A stretch of DNA of 19,399 nt from JAHJDO01 sp030671985 [NCBI: bacterium] (GTDB lineage: Bacteria; JAHJDO01), in assembly GCA_030671985.1 (NCBI GenBank), contig DAOVHI010000006.1, forward strand, positions 1-19,399, in the 5' to 3' direction. Below are positions 1 through 6,642 of the stretch, piece by piece. Below the pieces are notes generated by a model. The model was not told the DNA's origin and searched no databases. It saw only the letters and a program-made list of their open reading frames with translations. The stretch's first letter is position 1. The number at the start of each line of letters is the position of its first letter. Made by a program: the position numbers and the translations under genes.

Positions 1-303
1 ATCTATCTTTGGCTCAGAGATAGGGACCAGACTATTCTTCTTGAGTATATCTTGGTAGCTCTGATTAATAAGTTTTTCCTTAATTTCTTCTTTTAGAGCT
101 TCTCCGAAGCGCATCTTTAAAATAGGATAGGGGATTTTTCCTGTTCTGAATCCATGTACAGACGCAGTTTTTCGGAGAGTGCTGTATGCATCTTTTGTCT
201 CTTTTTCAACCAATTCAATAGGGACTTCAATCTTTAAGAGACGGCTGCAATTTCCAAGATCTTTAATATCTACCTTAATATCGTTGCTGCTAGTATCTGT
301 CAT
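1..303 (-). CDS. tig: Trigger factor, N-terminal part (truncated by window edge)
   Basis: Ribosome-associated chaperone that binds nascent chains near the exit tunnel. The 101 codons visible run from an ATG at 303 to the window edge and cover the ribosome-binding domain. The diagnostic signature is seen as GFRTGKIP (family GFRxGKxP), preceded by VPIELVEKETKDAYSTLRKT and followed by ILKMRFGEALKEEI, all typical of trigger factor. The peptidyl-prolyl isomerase and C-terminal arms lie outside the window. It lies 50 bp downstream of a tRNA-Gly gene on the same strand, with no terminator visible between, so it may share the tRNA transcript. Assignment rests on the signature and colinear family resemblance. 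Confidence 0.9.
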   Translation of the reverse strand, partial: MTDTSSNDIKVDIKDLGNCSRLLKIEVPIELVEKETKDAYSTLRKTASVHGFRTGKIPYPILKMRFGEALKEEIKEKLINQSYQDILKKNSLVPISEPKID

Positions 304-353
304 CGTTCCTTCCTTGCTTTATTATTAATAATCCACTTCACTACTACATCAGA

Positions 354-424
354 GCGGGTGATGAGATTCGAACCCACGACCACTTCGTTGGCAACGAAGG
401 GCTCTACCACTGAGCTACACCCGC
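354..424 (-). tRNA. tRNA-Gly (anticodon GCC)
   Basis: The reverse strand folds as a complete 71-nt cloverleaf. The acceptor GCGGGTG pairs with CACCCGC. The D-arm contains AGCTCAGTGGTAGAGC. The anticodon stem CTTCG/CGAAG encloses loop TTGCCAA with anticodon GCC, and the T-loop has GGGTTCGAATC. The 3' CCA is not encoded. Last of three tRNA genes in a row on this strand. Confidence 0.96.
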
Positions 425-439
425 GTAAAACTCGTCAGT

Positions 440-522
440 GCGAGAGGCGGGCGTTGAACCCGCATTCCTGCAAAGGAACTAGATCCTAAATCTAGCGCGT
501 ATGCCAGTTCCGCCACCCTCGC
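440..522 (-). tRNA. tRNA-Leu (anticodon TAG)
   Basis: The reverse strand gives an 83-nt class II tRNA. The acceptor GCGAGGG pairs with CTCTCGC with one G-T pair. The anticodon loop TTTAGGA carries TAG (leucine CUA/CUN codons), flanked by CTAGA/TCTAG. A short variable arm of the leucine type and a T-arm with GGGTTCAACGCCC follow. CCA is not encoded. Confidence 0.95.
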
Positions 523-531
523 TCTTATAGT

Positions 532-604
532 AGGCCGTGAGGGAATCGAACCCACAACCAACGGATTAAGAGTCCGCTGCTCTGCCTAGTTGAGCTAACG
601 ACCC
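532..604 (-). tRNA. tRNA-Lys (anticodon CTT)
   Basis: The reverse strand gives a 73-nt cloverleaf: acceptor GGGTCGT with ACGGCCT, D-arm TTAGCTCAACTAGGCAGAGC, anticodon loop CTCTTAA (anticodon CTT, lysine AAG) and T-arm GTGGGTTCGATTCCC. CCA is not encoded. It is the first gene of the tRNA array and sits just downstream of a promoter at 617-644. Confidence 0.95.
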
Positions 605-616
605 AACGATTCCGCC

Positions 617-644
617 ATTATACAGATTTTTTTTATGATAGCAA
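617..644 (-). promoter_or_regulatory. Sigma-70-type promoter of the tRNA array
   Basis: On the minus strand a -35 TTGCTA (639-644) is followed after 16 nt by a perfect -10 TATAAT (617-622). Predicted transcription start is near 610, a few bases before tRNA-Lys. No terminator is visible between the rnfB stop (654) and this promoter, so rnf read-through into the tRNAs is possible. Confidence 0.7.
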
Positions 645-653
645 CGAAAAATT

Positions 654-1406
654 TTACTGTTTTACTATTGCTTTTGTTGGGCATTTTTTAACGCATTCGC
701 CGCAGTTGGTGCATTTTTTTGCATCTATTATTGCCAGATTGTCTTCTAAGGTTATTGCACCCGCAGGACATGCCTTAACACATATTCCACATCCGATACA
801 TGCAACTTTACACACTGATCTCGCAGCCTTCCCTTTATCCTTGTTGTTGCACGCAATATAAACTTTCTGATTTTTGGGAACTAATTTAATAATATTTTTG
901 GGACATATCTCTATGCACTTTCCGCACATTTTGCAAAGACTTTCATTAAATACCGGAAGTCCGTCTTTGAAAGAGACTGCTCCAAAGGGACATATCTTAG
1001 CGCAATCTCCAAATCCAAGGCATCCATAATCACATAAATTATTTCCGCCATTAACGAGCATGGCGGCTTTACATGTTTTAACACCTGTATAGTGAAATTT
1101 TTCCTGCTGACCGGCGGCTCTTTGACATAGGAGAATCGGGAAAGTTTTGGAAACCAGTTTTGTCTCTTTCTTATCCATAAGCACACATCCGTCAGGTGAA
1201 GTTCTAGCATCCGCAACGGCTCTGGCAAAGCCCATGCATCCTGTAAATCCACACGCGCCGCAGTTGCTTCCCGGCAGACTGTCTATGATGCTTTTGAGCT
1301 TAGGATCAATCTTTACAGCGAATTTTTTTGATGCGTAACCGAGTACAAGTCCAAAGGCCAATCCAAGTCCTCCAAGAAGCAGAATTGCTGTAAAAACGGT
1401 TTGCAT
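654..1406 (-). CDS. rnfB: Rnf complex subunit RnfB, multi-cluster ferredoxin type
   Basis: Electron-input subunit of the membrane ferredoxin:NAD+ oxidoreductase, accepting electrons from reduced ferredoxin. The 250-residue protein has one N-terminal membrane helix (about residues 4-24), then the RnfB-specific four-cysteine motif CGACGFTGC (C49, C52, C57, with C74). The C-terminal half is cysteine-rich: C125/C129/C135/C139, C158/C161/C164/C168, C199/C203/C206/C209/C213 and C232/C235/C238/C242. This suggests four ferredoxin-type [4Fe-4S] clusters in addition to the first. That is more than the short proteobacterial RnfB carries and resembles the clostridial type. It is the last gene of rnfCDGEAB, 15 bp after rnfA, with a good AAGGAAGAG ribosome-binding site before the ATG. 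Cluster pairing is inferred from spacing. Confidence 0.95.
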   Translation of the reverse strand: MQTVFTAILLLGGLGLAFGLVLGYASKKFAVKIDPKLKSIIDSLPGSNCGACGFTGCMGFARAVADARTSPDGCVLMDKKETKLVSKTFPILLCQRAAGQQEKFHYTGVKTCKAAMLVNGGNNLCDYGCLGFGDCAKICPFGAVSFKDGLPVFNESLCKMCGKCIEICPKNIIKLVPKNQKVYIACNNKDKGKAARSVCKVACIGCGICVKACPAGAITLEDNLAIIDAKKCTNCGECVKKCPTKAIVKQ

Positions 1407-1421
1407 ATTAACTCTTCCTTT

Positions 1422-2009
1422 TTATTGTGAAACTAAACCAGTAAAGCCCATAAAAGCGAGCGACATTAAACCGGCTATAATAAACGCAATTGGTATGCCT
1501 TTCATACACTCAGGTATGTCGATTATATCCAGTCTTTCTCTTATTGCAGACATAAGAAGTAGTGCAATAGTAAAACCTACGCCTGCGCCCAGACCATTCA
1601 CAATGCTGCCTATAAAATCAAGATTAGAATCACTATTAATTGTTGCCACACCGAGAACGGCGCAGTTTGTAGTAATAAGAGGAAGGAATATTCCCAATGC
1701 CTGTTGAAGAGCAGGACTTGTTTTAGCAATGACCATTTCCACAAATTGAACAAGTGTTGCAATGACGAGAATAAATGTAATTGTTTGTAAGAACGTTATA
1801 TTGAACGGAATTAGTAAGTAATGCTGTATAAGCCATGTAGCCATTGAAGCAATGGTCATAACGAATATTACAGCCATTCCCATTCCAAACGCGGCAGAAC
1901 TGTTTTTGGAGACACCTAAGAATGGGCATATGCCGAGAAATCTATTTAATACATAGTTATGTACCAGAACCGCAGAAAGAAATATTATAAATAATTTAGT
2001 AAAAAGCAT
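1422..2009 (-). CDS. rnfA: Rnf complex membrane subunit RnfA
   Basis: Integral membrane subunit of Rnf, 195 residues with about six transmembrane segments. Together with RnfE it forms a pseudo-symmetric pair. In the family, a cysteine from each half-helix motif holds a membrane-embedded iron-sulfur cluster between the two subunits. The conserved motifs are visible: NRFLGICPFLGVSK near residues 22-35 and TNCAVLGV near residue 113. The ATG at 2009 lies 3 bp after the rnfE stop. The coding end of rnfE (AAAAGGAAGATG) supplies the Shine-Dalgarno sequence, so translation is probably coupled. Length and topology are normal for RnfA. Its partner RnfE is related but has the GMCPTLAVS version of the first motif. 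Confidence 0.96.
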   Translation of the reverse strand: MLFTKLFIIFLSAVLVHNYVLNRFLGICPFLGVSKNSSAAFGMGMAVIFVMTIASMATWLIQHYLLIPFNITFLQTITFILVIATLVQFVEMVIAKTSPALQQALGIFLPLITTNCAVLGVATINSDSNLDFIGSIVNGLGAGVGFTIALLLMSAIRERLDIIDIPECMKGIPIAFIIAGLMSLAFMGFTGLVSQ

Positions 2010-2012
2010 TGT

Positions 2013-2609
2013 TTACATCTTCCTTTTTTTCGCAAGGCTATTAAAGAATCCAAGAAATAGACCGAGGGCAATAAATGCTCCGGGAGGCAAAATCATTATT
2101 ATCACAGGGTTAAATCCTGCTCCCAATAGGTGATATCCCCAGATCGTTCCTGCTCCCAATATTTCTCTTGTGGCTCCAAGAAGCGCAAGCGCGCCTGTAA
2201 ATCCTATTCCCATACCTAACGCGTCCAAAATAGAAGGGAAAACAGGATTTTTTGATGCGAAAGCCTCCGCTCTGCCAAGTATAATACAGTTTACGACAAT
2301 CAATGGAATAAATATCCCGAGAGATTTATTTAACGCGGGAAAATATGCCTGCATTATAAGCTCTACTACAGTTACAAAAGTGGCAATGATCACAATAAAA
2401 GCGGGAATGCGAATATTTGACGGGATAAGTTTCCTAAACAGGGAAACAAGTATATTGGATCCTAAAAGCACAAAGGTAGTAGCTGCTCCCATGCCTATAG
2501 CATTTATAAGCGAGGTTGAAACAGCAAGTGTCGGACACATGCCGAGAATGAGGCGAAACGTGGGATTCTCTGCGAAAATGCCTCTTGTGAAATCCTGTTT
2601 AAGACTCAT
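2013..2609 (-). CDS. rnfE: Rnf complex membrane subunit RnfE
   Basis: Six-helix membrane subunit of Rnf (198 residues), structural partner of RnfA. The two cysteine motifs matching those of RnfA are present: GMCPTLAVSTS near residues 23-33 and VNCIILGRAEAFA near residues 108-120. The second is the version diagnostic of RnfE/NqrD rather than RnfA/NqrE. The NqrD alternative is unlikely because the neighbouring genes encode ferredoxin-type RnfB and RnfC rather than NqrA and NqrF. It starts 2 bp after the rnfG stop and ends 3 bp before rnfA, so it sits in the middle of one polycistronic message. The end KKRKM is basic, as expected for a cytoplasmic tail. Confidence 0.95.
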   Translation of the reverse strand: MSLKQDFTRGIFAENPTFRLILGMCPTLAVSTSLINAIGMGAATTFVLLGSNILVSLFRKLIPSNIRIPAFIVIIATFVTVVELIMQAYFPALNKSLGIFIPLIVVNCIILGRAEAFASKNPVFPSILDALGMGIGFTGALALLGATREILGAGTIWGYHLLGAGFNPVIIMILPPGAFIALGLFLGFFNSLAKKRKM

Positions 2610-2611
2610 TT

Positions 2612-3151
2612 CTATTTTCTCTCAATCTTTAAAAATTCTGTTATGGATTTTTGTACGGCCTCGCTGACAGCACGCGATGATATGGTAGCTCCGGTAAGGG
2701 CGTCAATAGTTCCTTTGCGGGAGTCCTTTTTTAGCAAAACTTGTTTTAAGGTTTTGCTAAAAAACTGATCTGTAAACTTTTTATCTTCTATTCTTGTTCC
2801 AAGACCTGGCGTTTCGCCCTGTTTAACGATTTTAATATCTTTTATTGTTTTGTCTAATGTCAGTCCTGCTTTAATTTTAATTATGCTGCTGAATCCCTGT
2901 TCTGATGCGTCTATTGCATATCCTATTAACTTATCTTTTGAGTGAACTTCATTATAAATATAGTTGTCTTCGCCTGTTATTAGCCTAAAGTTTGTTGCTT
3001 TTGGGAAAATATCCTTCATGGCTTTTTCTTCTTCCTCTTTAACTTGTCTTGCAATCGGTTCTTTCGTAGCGGTATAGACCATACCCAAAATTGCGCCTGA
3101 AACAGCGGCAATTATAAATAAACTCGCTGATAATTTTAATATATTACGCAT
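2612..3151 (-). CDS. rnfG: Rnf complex flavoprotein subunit RnfG
   Basis: Periplasm-facing subunit that carries covalently bound FMN in the Rnf electron path. The 179-residue protein has a single N-terminal membrane anchor (about residues 7-26), then a soluble FMN_bind domain. The covalent attachment motif Dxx(S/T)GA(S/T) is seen as DALTGAT (residues 150-156), so Thr156 is the expected phosphoester link. A GETPGLGTRI motif (112-121), conserved in RnfG/NqrC, is present. The ATG at 3151 overlaps the end of rnfD by 8 bp. A perfect 14-bp inverted repeat lies within the coding sequence at 2727-2764. NqrC is the only close alternative; the operon context makes RnfG the better name. Confidence 0.95.
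   Translation of the reverse strand: MRNILKLSASLFIIAAVSGAILGMVYTATKEPIARQVKEEEEKAMKDIFPKATNFRLITGEDNYIYNEVHSKDKLIGYAIDASEQGFSSIIKIKAGLTLDKTIKDIKIVKQGETPGLGTRIEDKKFTDQFFSKTLKQVLLKKDSRKGTIDALTGATISSRAVSEAVQKSITEFLKIERK
2727..2764. repeat. Perfect 14-bp inverted repeat inside rnfG
   Basis: TTTTTTAGCAAAAC (2727-2740) is exactly reverse-complemented at 2751-2764, with a 10-nt loop. It lies in the rnfG sequence encoding QFFSKTLKQVLLKK, upstream of the FMN motif. In mRNA it would form a hairpin, but it is not followed by a U-run on either strand. It may affect mRNA stability within the operon or be chance in AT-rich DNA. Confidence 0.6.
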
Positions 3152-4100
3152 TTATTTCTCCGAATTTTTTTGGGATCGTCCACTTCCATCTGTCTATCAG
3201 CGGAGTTACAGCATTCATCAATAATATGGAATAACATACTCCCTCAGGATATCCGCCTTTCAGTCTTATTAGAACAACTATTATCCCGGCTCCCAATCCA
3301 AAGATAATTTTGCCCTTGGGAGTTATTGGGGTCGTTACATAATCCGTTGCCATAAAGAAAGCGCCAAGAATCAATCCTCCGCTCAATATGCTGAATAATG
3401 CGTCTCCTGTGAATAAACCGTTACGTCCGAATATCCAGGAAAGTAACGCTACACACCCAATATAGGAAACAGGAATATGCCATGAAATTCGTTTCCTTAT
3501 AAATAAAAATATTGCGCCTAGCAACAGGGCAAGAGCAGATGTCTCTCCAATACTTCCTCCCACATTTCCAATAAACAAACTCCAATAGGAAGGAAGTTCC
3601 TGAGACAGATTAAGCTTTACTATCGCTAACGGAGTTGCGCTGGTTATTGTATCAATTCTTCCGAAGAGACTCAGCTTCGGTTCCATCCATGTAGTCATAA
3701 AAGTAGGCCATGAAGCCATAAGTATTGCTCTTCCTATGAGCGCGGGGTTGAATATATTGCGTCCAAGACCGCCGAATACTTCTTTTCCAAGTATAACAGC
3801 GCATGCAGATCCGACTGCTGGCAGCCATAAAGGTACGCCCGGAGGTATAATCATGGCTAACAAAAGACCTGTTACAATGGCACTGCCGTTTGATATGGTT
3901 TTGAGCCTTCTGATCCTAGATATAATTCCCTCAGTTATTACAGCTGTTAAAACACTTACTACAACCGGATACAACGCTTGTGTTCCAAAAAAATAAATTC
4001 CCATACAAAGCGCGGGTACAAGGGCTATTATAACATCCCACATTATATTTTTAACGGATAGGTTGGAATGAATATGAGGAGATACTGAAAGAGTATACAT
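3144..4100 (-). CDS. rnfD: Rnf complex membrane flavoprotein subunit RnfD
   Basis: Integral membrane subunit with covalently bound FMN, part of the ion-translocating core of Rnf. I take the ATG at 4100 (318 residues, starting MYTLSVSPHIHSNLS). It overlaps the rnfC stop as TAATG, and family proteins start at this SxSPHxH segment. An in-frame extension to 4193 exists but lies wholly inside rnfC. The flavin attachment motif is visible as DTITSATPL, with Thr156 as the expected FMN-linked residue. GGLGRNIFNPALIGRA, a conserved RnfD/NqrB stretch, precedes it. About eight to ten hydrophobic segments follow the expected topology. It overlaps rnfG by 8 bp. Confidence 0.94.
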   Translation of the reverse strand: MYTLSVSPHIHSNLSVKNIMWDVIIALVPALCMGIYFFGTQALYPVVVSVLTAVITEGIISRIRRLKTISNGSAIVTGLLLAMIIPPGVPLWLPAVGSACAVILGKEVFGGLGRNIFNPALIGRAILMASWPTFMTTWMEPKLSLFGRIDTITSATPLAIVKLNLSQELPSYWSLFIGNVGGSIGETSALALLLGAIFLFIRKRISWHIPVSYIGCVALLSWIFGRNGLFTGDALFSILSGGLILGAFFMATDYVTTPITPKGKIIFGLGAGIIVVLIRLKGGYPEGVCYSILLMNAVTPLIDRWKWTIPKKFGEINA

Positions 4101-5416
4101 TATTTTTTTAATCCTATTTTCCCGTATTTCATATAATGGACTATCGGTATATGCGCGGGACATACATATGTACAGGCTCCACATTCCATACAATCTAATA
4201 GTCCATATTCTTTTGCGTGTTCAAACTGATCGTTTTTTACAAAACAGGTTATTGCATTAGGTAATATCTTCATAGGGCAGACACTGGTGCAGTTACCGCA
4301 TCTTATACAACATTCCTCGGGCTTGTCACAAACTTCGTCTTTTGTTTGGACAAGTATTCCCGACGTGCCTTTAATTACCGGGACGTCCATTGCGTATTGA
4401 GCAATTCCCATCATTGGGCCGCCCATTATTATTTTTCCTGTTTCTTCTTTGAGTCCTTCACAGGCTTCTATTAGATCTGAAAAAGGAGTTCCTATTCTTG
4501 CTCTAAAATTTTGTGGGTTCCTGATGCCTTTTCCCGTTACAGTTACAATTCGTTCTACCAGAGGTTTCCTTTCTACAACAGATTCATACACCGCAAATGA
4601 AGTACCGACATTGCTAACTATTACGCCTATATCCATTGGAAGTCCGCCGCTTGGCACTTCACGTTTTAAGAGAGCCTTTATAAGCTGTTTTTCAGCTCCC
4701 TGAGGATATTTCACCTTAAGTGCTATTATATCAATATCCGTATCTGATTCTTTATTGATTTCGTCTGTGATTTTTTTAAGTGCATCAGGTTTATTTTGTT
4801 CAATACCGATTATACCTTTCTTTACTCTGGTTGCTTTCATTAAGATTTTGAGTCCTGTGACAACTTGTTTTGCGTATTCCAGCATTAGCCTGTGATCTGC
4901 TGTTAAAAATGGTTCACATTCAGCACCATTTAGAATATACGTATCAATCTTTTTGTTTTTCGGCGGACTGAGTTTTACATGTGTTGGAAACGCAGCACCG
5001 CCAAGTCCCACAACACCGGCTTCCCGTATAATATGTTTTATTTGTTCAGGCTTGAGCGTGTTCCATACTCTTTTTGTTTCTTTAATAGCCCATGTGTCAG
5101 TTTCGTCTGACTCTATAATAATAGATAAAACTTTACTCCCTAAAGGATGCGGCATAGGGCAAATGTCTACTACTTTGCCTGATATTGCGGCGTGGACGGG
5201 AGCTGATATAAATGCGTGCGCATCGCCAATCTTTTGTCCTATTTTAACAATGTCACCAATATTAACCACCGGCTTACATATTGTACCTATATGCTGCAGT
5301 AGTGGAATGATTGCTTTTTTAGGAGGGAGAAGATTTAGAATTTCCTTTGTATCTGTGCCGGTTTTAGAATCTTCAGGATGAATCCCCCCGCTAAAACCAA
5401 AATTTTTAATTATCAA
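4100..5416 (-). CDS. rnfC: Rnf complex NADH-site subunit RnfC
   Basis: Peripheral cytoplasmic subunit that binds NAD(H) and FMN and exchanges electrons with RnfB. The 438-residue protein has the RnfC N-terminal barrel-sandwich segment GGIHPEDSKTGT, the glycine-rich nucleotide site GVVGLGGAAFPTHVKL, and EPFLTADHRLM. Two [4Fe-4S] motifs lie near the C-terminus: CIRCGNCTSVCP and CMECGACTYVCP. It lacks the long alanine- and lysine-rich tail of proteobacterial RnfC, so it is the short form. Translation probably starts at a TTG (5414-5416), with AGAGGA 8-9 bases upstream; no in-frame ATG fits the conserved N-terminus. First gene of the operon, expressed from the promoter at 5538-5566 with a leader of about 115 nt. 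Confidence 0.94.
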   Translation of the reverse strand: MIIKNFGFSGGIHPEDSKTGTDTKEILNLLPPKKAIIPLLQHIGTICKPVVNIGDIVKIGQKIGDAHAFISAPVHAAISGKVVDICPMPHPLGSKVLSIIIESDETDTWAIKETKRVWNTLKPEQIKHIIREAGVVGLGGAAFPTHVKLSPPKNKKIDTYILNGAECEPFLTADHRLMLEYAKQVVTGLKILMKATRVKKGIIGIEQNKPDALKKITDEINKESDTDIDIIALKVKYPQGAEKQLIKALLKREVPSGGLPMDIGVIVSNVGTSFAVYESVVERKPLVERIVTVTGKGIRNPQNFRARIGTPFSDLIEACEGLKEETGKIIMGGPMMGIAQYAMDVPVIKGTSGILVQTKDEVCDKPEECCIRCGNCTSVCPMKILPNAITCFVKNDQFEHAKEYGLLDCMECGACTYVCPAHIPIVHYMKYGKIGLKK

Positions 5417-5433
5417 TTTCTAATTTCCTCTCT

Positions 5434-5502
5434 AACTCATCCCCTAGCCCTTCTCTTTTTTCCCTCTCTGTCAAGAGAGGGTAGGGTGAGTTTGGATGAG
5501 TT
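5434..5502. repeat. Palindromic intergenic element in the rnf leader
   Basis: A 69-bp nested palindrome. The outer 9-bp arms AACTCATCC (5434-5442) and GGATGAGTT (5494-5502) are exact. The centre is a perfect 8-bp hairpin, CCCTCTCT (5462-5469) with AGAGAGGG (5474-5481) around a GTCA loop. The intervening arms are partly complementary. It resembles the small repeated intergenic palindromes of many bacterial genomes. It lies in the predicted 5' leader of rnfC, and its right end merges into the hldD -35 box. Confidence 0.75.
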
Positions 5503-5529
5503 GACAGTTTATAACTTACCTGCTAAAAT
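5501..5529 (+). promoter_or_regulatory. Sigma-70-type promoter of hldD
   Basis: TTGACA (5501-5506) is followed after 17 nt by TAAAAT (5524-5529). Predicted start near 5536 gives a leader of about 55 nt, with GGGAG and AGGA just before the hldD ATG. The first two bases of the -35 are shared with the end of the palindromic element at 5434-5502. Confidence 0.65.
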
Positions 5530-5537
5530 TTTGTGCA

Positions 5538-5566
5538 ATAATATCAACTAATTCTAAGTTTGTCAA
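5538..5566 (-). promoter_or_regulatory. Sigma-70-type promoter of the rnf operon
   Basis: On the minus strand TTGACA (5561-5566) is separated by 17 nt from TATTAT (5538-5543). Predicted start is near 5531, and the transcript then passes through the palindromic element before the rnfC TTG start. It faces the hldD promoter, with the two predicted start sites almost coinciding, so the polymerases would interfere. A Rex-like half-site GCACAA lies at the 3' edge of the -10. Confidence 0.65.
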
Positions 5567-5590
5567 AATGCTAGCGAGCAGGGAGTAGGA

Positions 5591-6598
5591 ATGCGAAAGA
5601 CGATTATTGTTACCGGCGGAGCAGGGTTTATTGGAAGCGCCGTTATATGGAAACTAAATCAGAGGGGAGAGTCTAATATTCTTGTTGTTGATGAGTTAGG
5701 AAAGAGCAGTAAGTGGAAGAATCTTCGTGGTCTTCGATTTCTGGATTATATCAATAAGGATGTTTTTCTTGAGAAAGTACTTAAAGGCGATTTCAAGACA
5801 GGCATTCGCGCACTAATTCATATGGGAGCATGTTCGGATACTACCGAGCAGGACGCAGATTATCTTTTGCTGAATAATTATGAATATACAAAGCATCTTG
5901 CTGCTTATGCTGCCAGATGTAATGCGCGTTTTATCTACGCTTCCAGCGCGGCAACGTATGGAGACGGTTCTTATGGATATTCTGATGAAGAAAAAGATTT
6001 GCGTAAATTTTGTCCACTGAATATGTATGCTTATTCCAAACATCTTTTTGATCTCTGGGCAGAGAAAAATAGATTATTGAAACAGGTTGCGGGACTTAAA
6101 TTTTTTAATGTTTTTGGGCCGAACGAATATCATAAAGGGGAAATGAGAAGTATGGTTATTAAGGCCTTTGAACAGATAAACGGATGTAGGGGGCAGGCCA
6201 GCCTTTCCCTCTTTAAATCACATAAACCTGAATACGCACACGGCGAGCAGAAAAGGGATTTTTTATACATAGAGGATGCTGTAGAAATGACTCTGTTTTT
6301 TTTAGACAATCCGAATATAAATGGAATATTTAATATTGGCACAGGCAGGGCAGAGACGTGGAATGAACTAGCAAAACTGGTTTTTGAGGCATTAAATCTT
6401 GGCCCGAATATCAAATATATCTCAATGCCTGAAGAAATAAAGAATTCTTATCAATATTTCACTCAGGCTGATATGTCTAAACTGCACCAAGTAGGATACG
6501 TAAGACCTATAACATCTCTGAAGAAGGCTGTTTTTGATTATGTTCGGAATTATCTGTCCGGGAAAAAATATTTGACAAGATATAATAATCTTGTATAA
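5591..6598 (+). CDS. hldD: ADP-L-glycero-D-manno-heptose 6-epimerase
   Basis: Cytoplasmic short-chain dehydrogenase-type epimerase making ADP-L-glycero-beta-D-manno-heptose for the LPS inner core. Family hallmarks are all visible in the 335 residues. The NAD(P) fingerprint is GGAGFIG (9-15). The HldD-specific stretch GACSDTTEQDADYLLLNNY starts at 79, and the catalytic serine region is YASSAATYGD (116-125). The Tyr-Lys pair is Y146-x3-K150, followed by GLKFFNVFGPNEYHKGEMRSM and HGEQKRDFLYIEDA. A loop at about residues 199-208 (CRGQASLSLF) is around three residues longer than I expect and is encoded by a hairpin-forming sequence. The ATG at 5591 follows GGGAG/AGGA. The 3' end, including the stop codon, overlaps a consensus promoter for the next gene. 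Confidence 0.95.
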   Translation: MRKTIIVTGGAGFIGSAVIWKLNQRGESNILVVDELGKSSKWKNLRGLRFLDYINKDVFLEKVLKGDFKTGIRALIHMGACSDTTEQDADYLLLNNYEYTKHLAAYAARCNARFIYASSAATYGDGSYGYSDEEKDLRKFCPLNMYAYSKHLFDLWAEKNRLLKQVAGLKFFNVFGPNEYHKGEMRSMVIKAFEQINGCRGQASLSLFKSHKPEYAHGEQKRDFLYIEDAVEMTLFFLDNPNINGIFNIGTGRAETWNELAKLVFEALNLGPNIKYISMPEEIKNSYQYFTQADMSKLHQVGYVRPITSLKKAVFDYVRNYLSGKKYLTRYNNLV

Positions 6599-6599
6599 T
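6572..6599 (+). promoter_or_regulatory. Full-consensus sigma-70 promoter of the prepilin genes
   Basis: TTGACA (6572-6577) and TATAAT (6594-6599) are both perfect matches with a 16-nt spacer. The promoter is embedded in the last nine codons and stop of hldD. Predicted start near 6606 gives a leader of about 37 nt containing the AAGGAGGTGA ribosome-binding site. Confidence 0.8.
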
Positions 6600-6642
6600 G
6601 CTGGTATTAGTAAGTCTAAAAGCGAAGGAGGTGAATTAAAAA

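Noticed and set aside
911-1252. A 113-codon minus-strand frame inside rnfB
   Set aside because: It is an alternative frame of the cysteine-rich rnfB sequence with no recognisable domain.
2170-2667. A 165-codon plus-strand open frame opposite rnfE
   Set aside because: rnfE on the other strand has family motifs and operon context; the opposing frame has neither.
2727-2764. Intrinsic terminator inside rnfG
   Set aside because: The hairpin is followed by A-runs rather than a U-run on each strand, and termination here would cut off rnfEAB.
4101-4193. 31-codon N-terminal extension of rnfD
   Set aside because: It lies wholly within rnfC, and RnfD family proteins begin at the SVSPHIHSN segment; the ATG at 4100 forms a TAATG junction with the rnfC stop.
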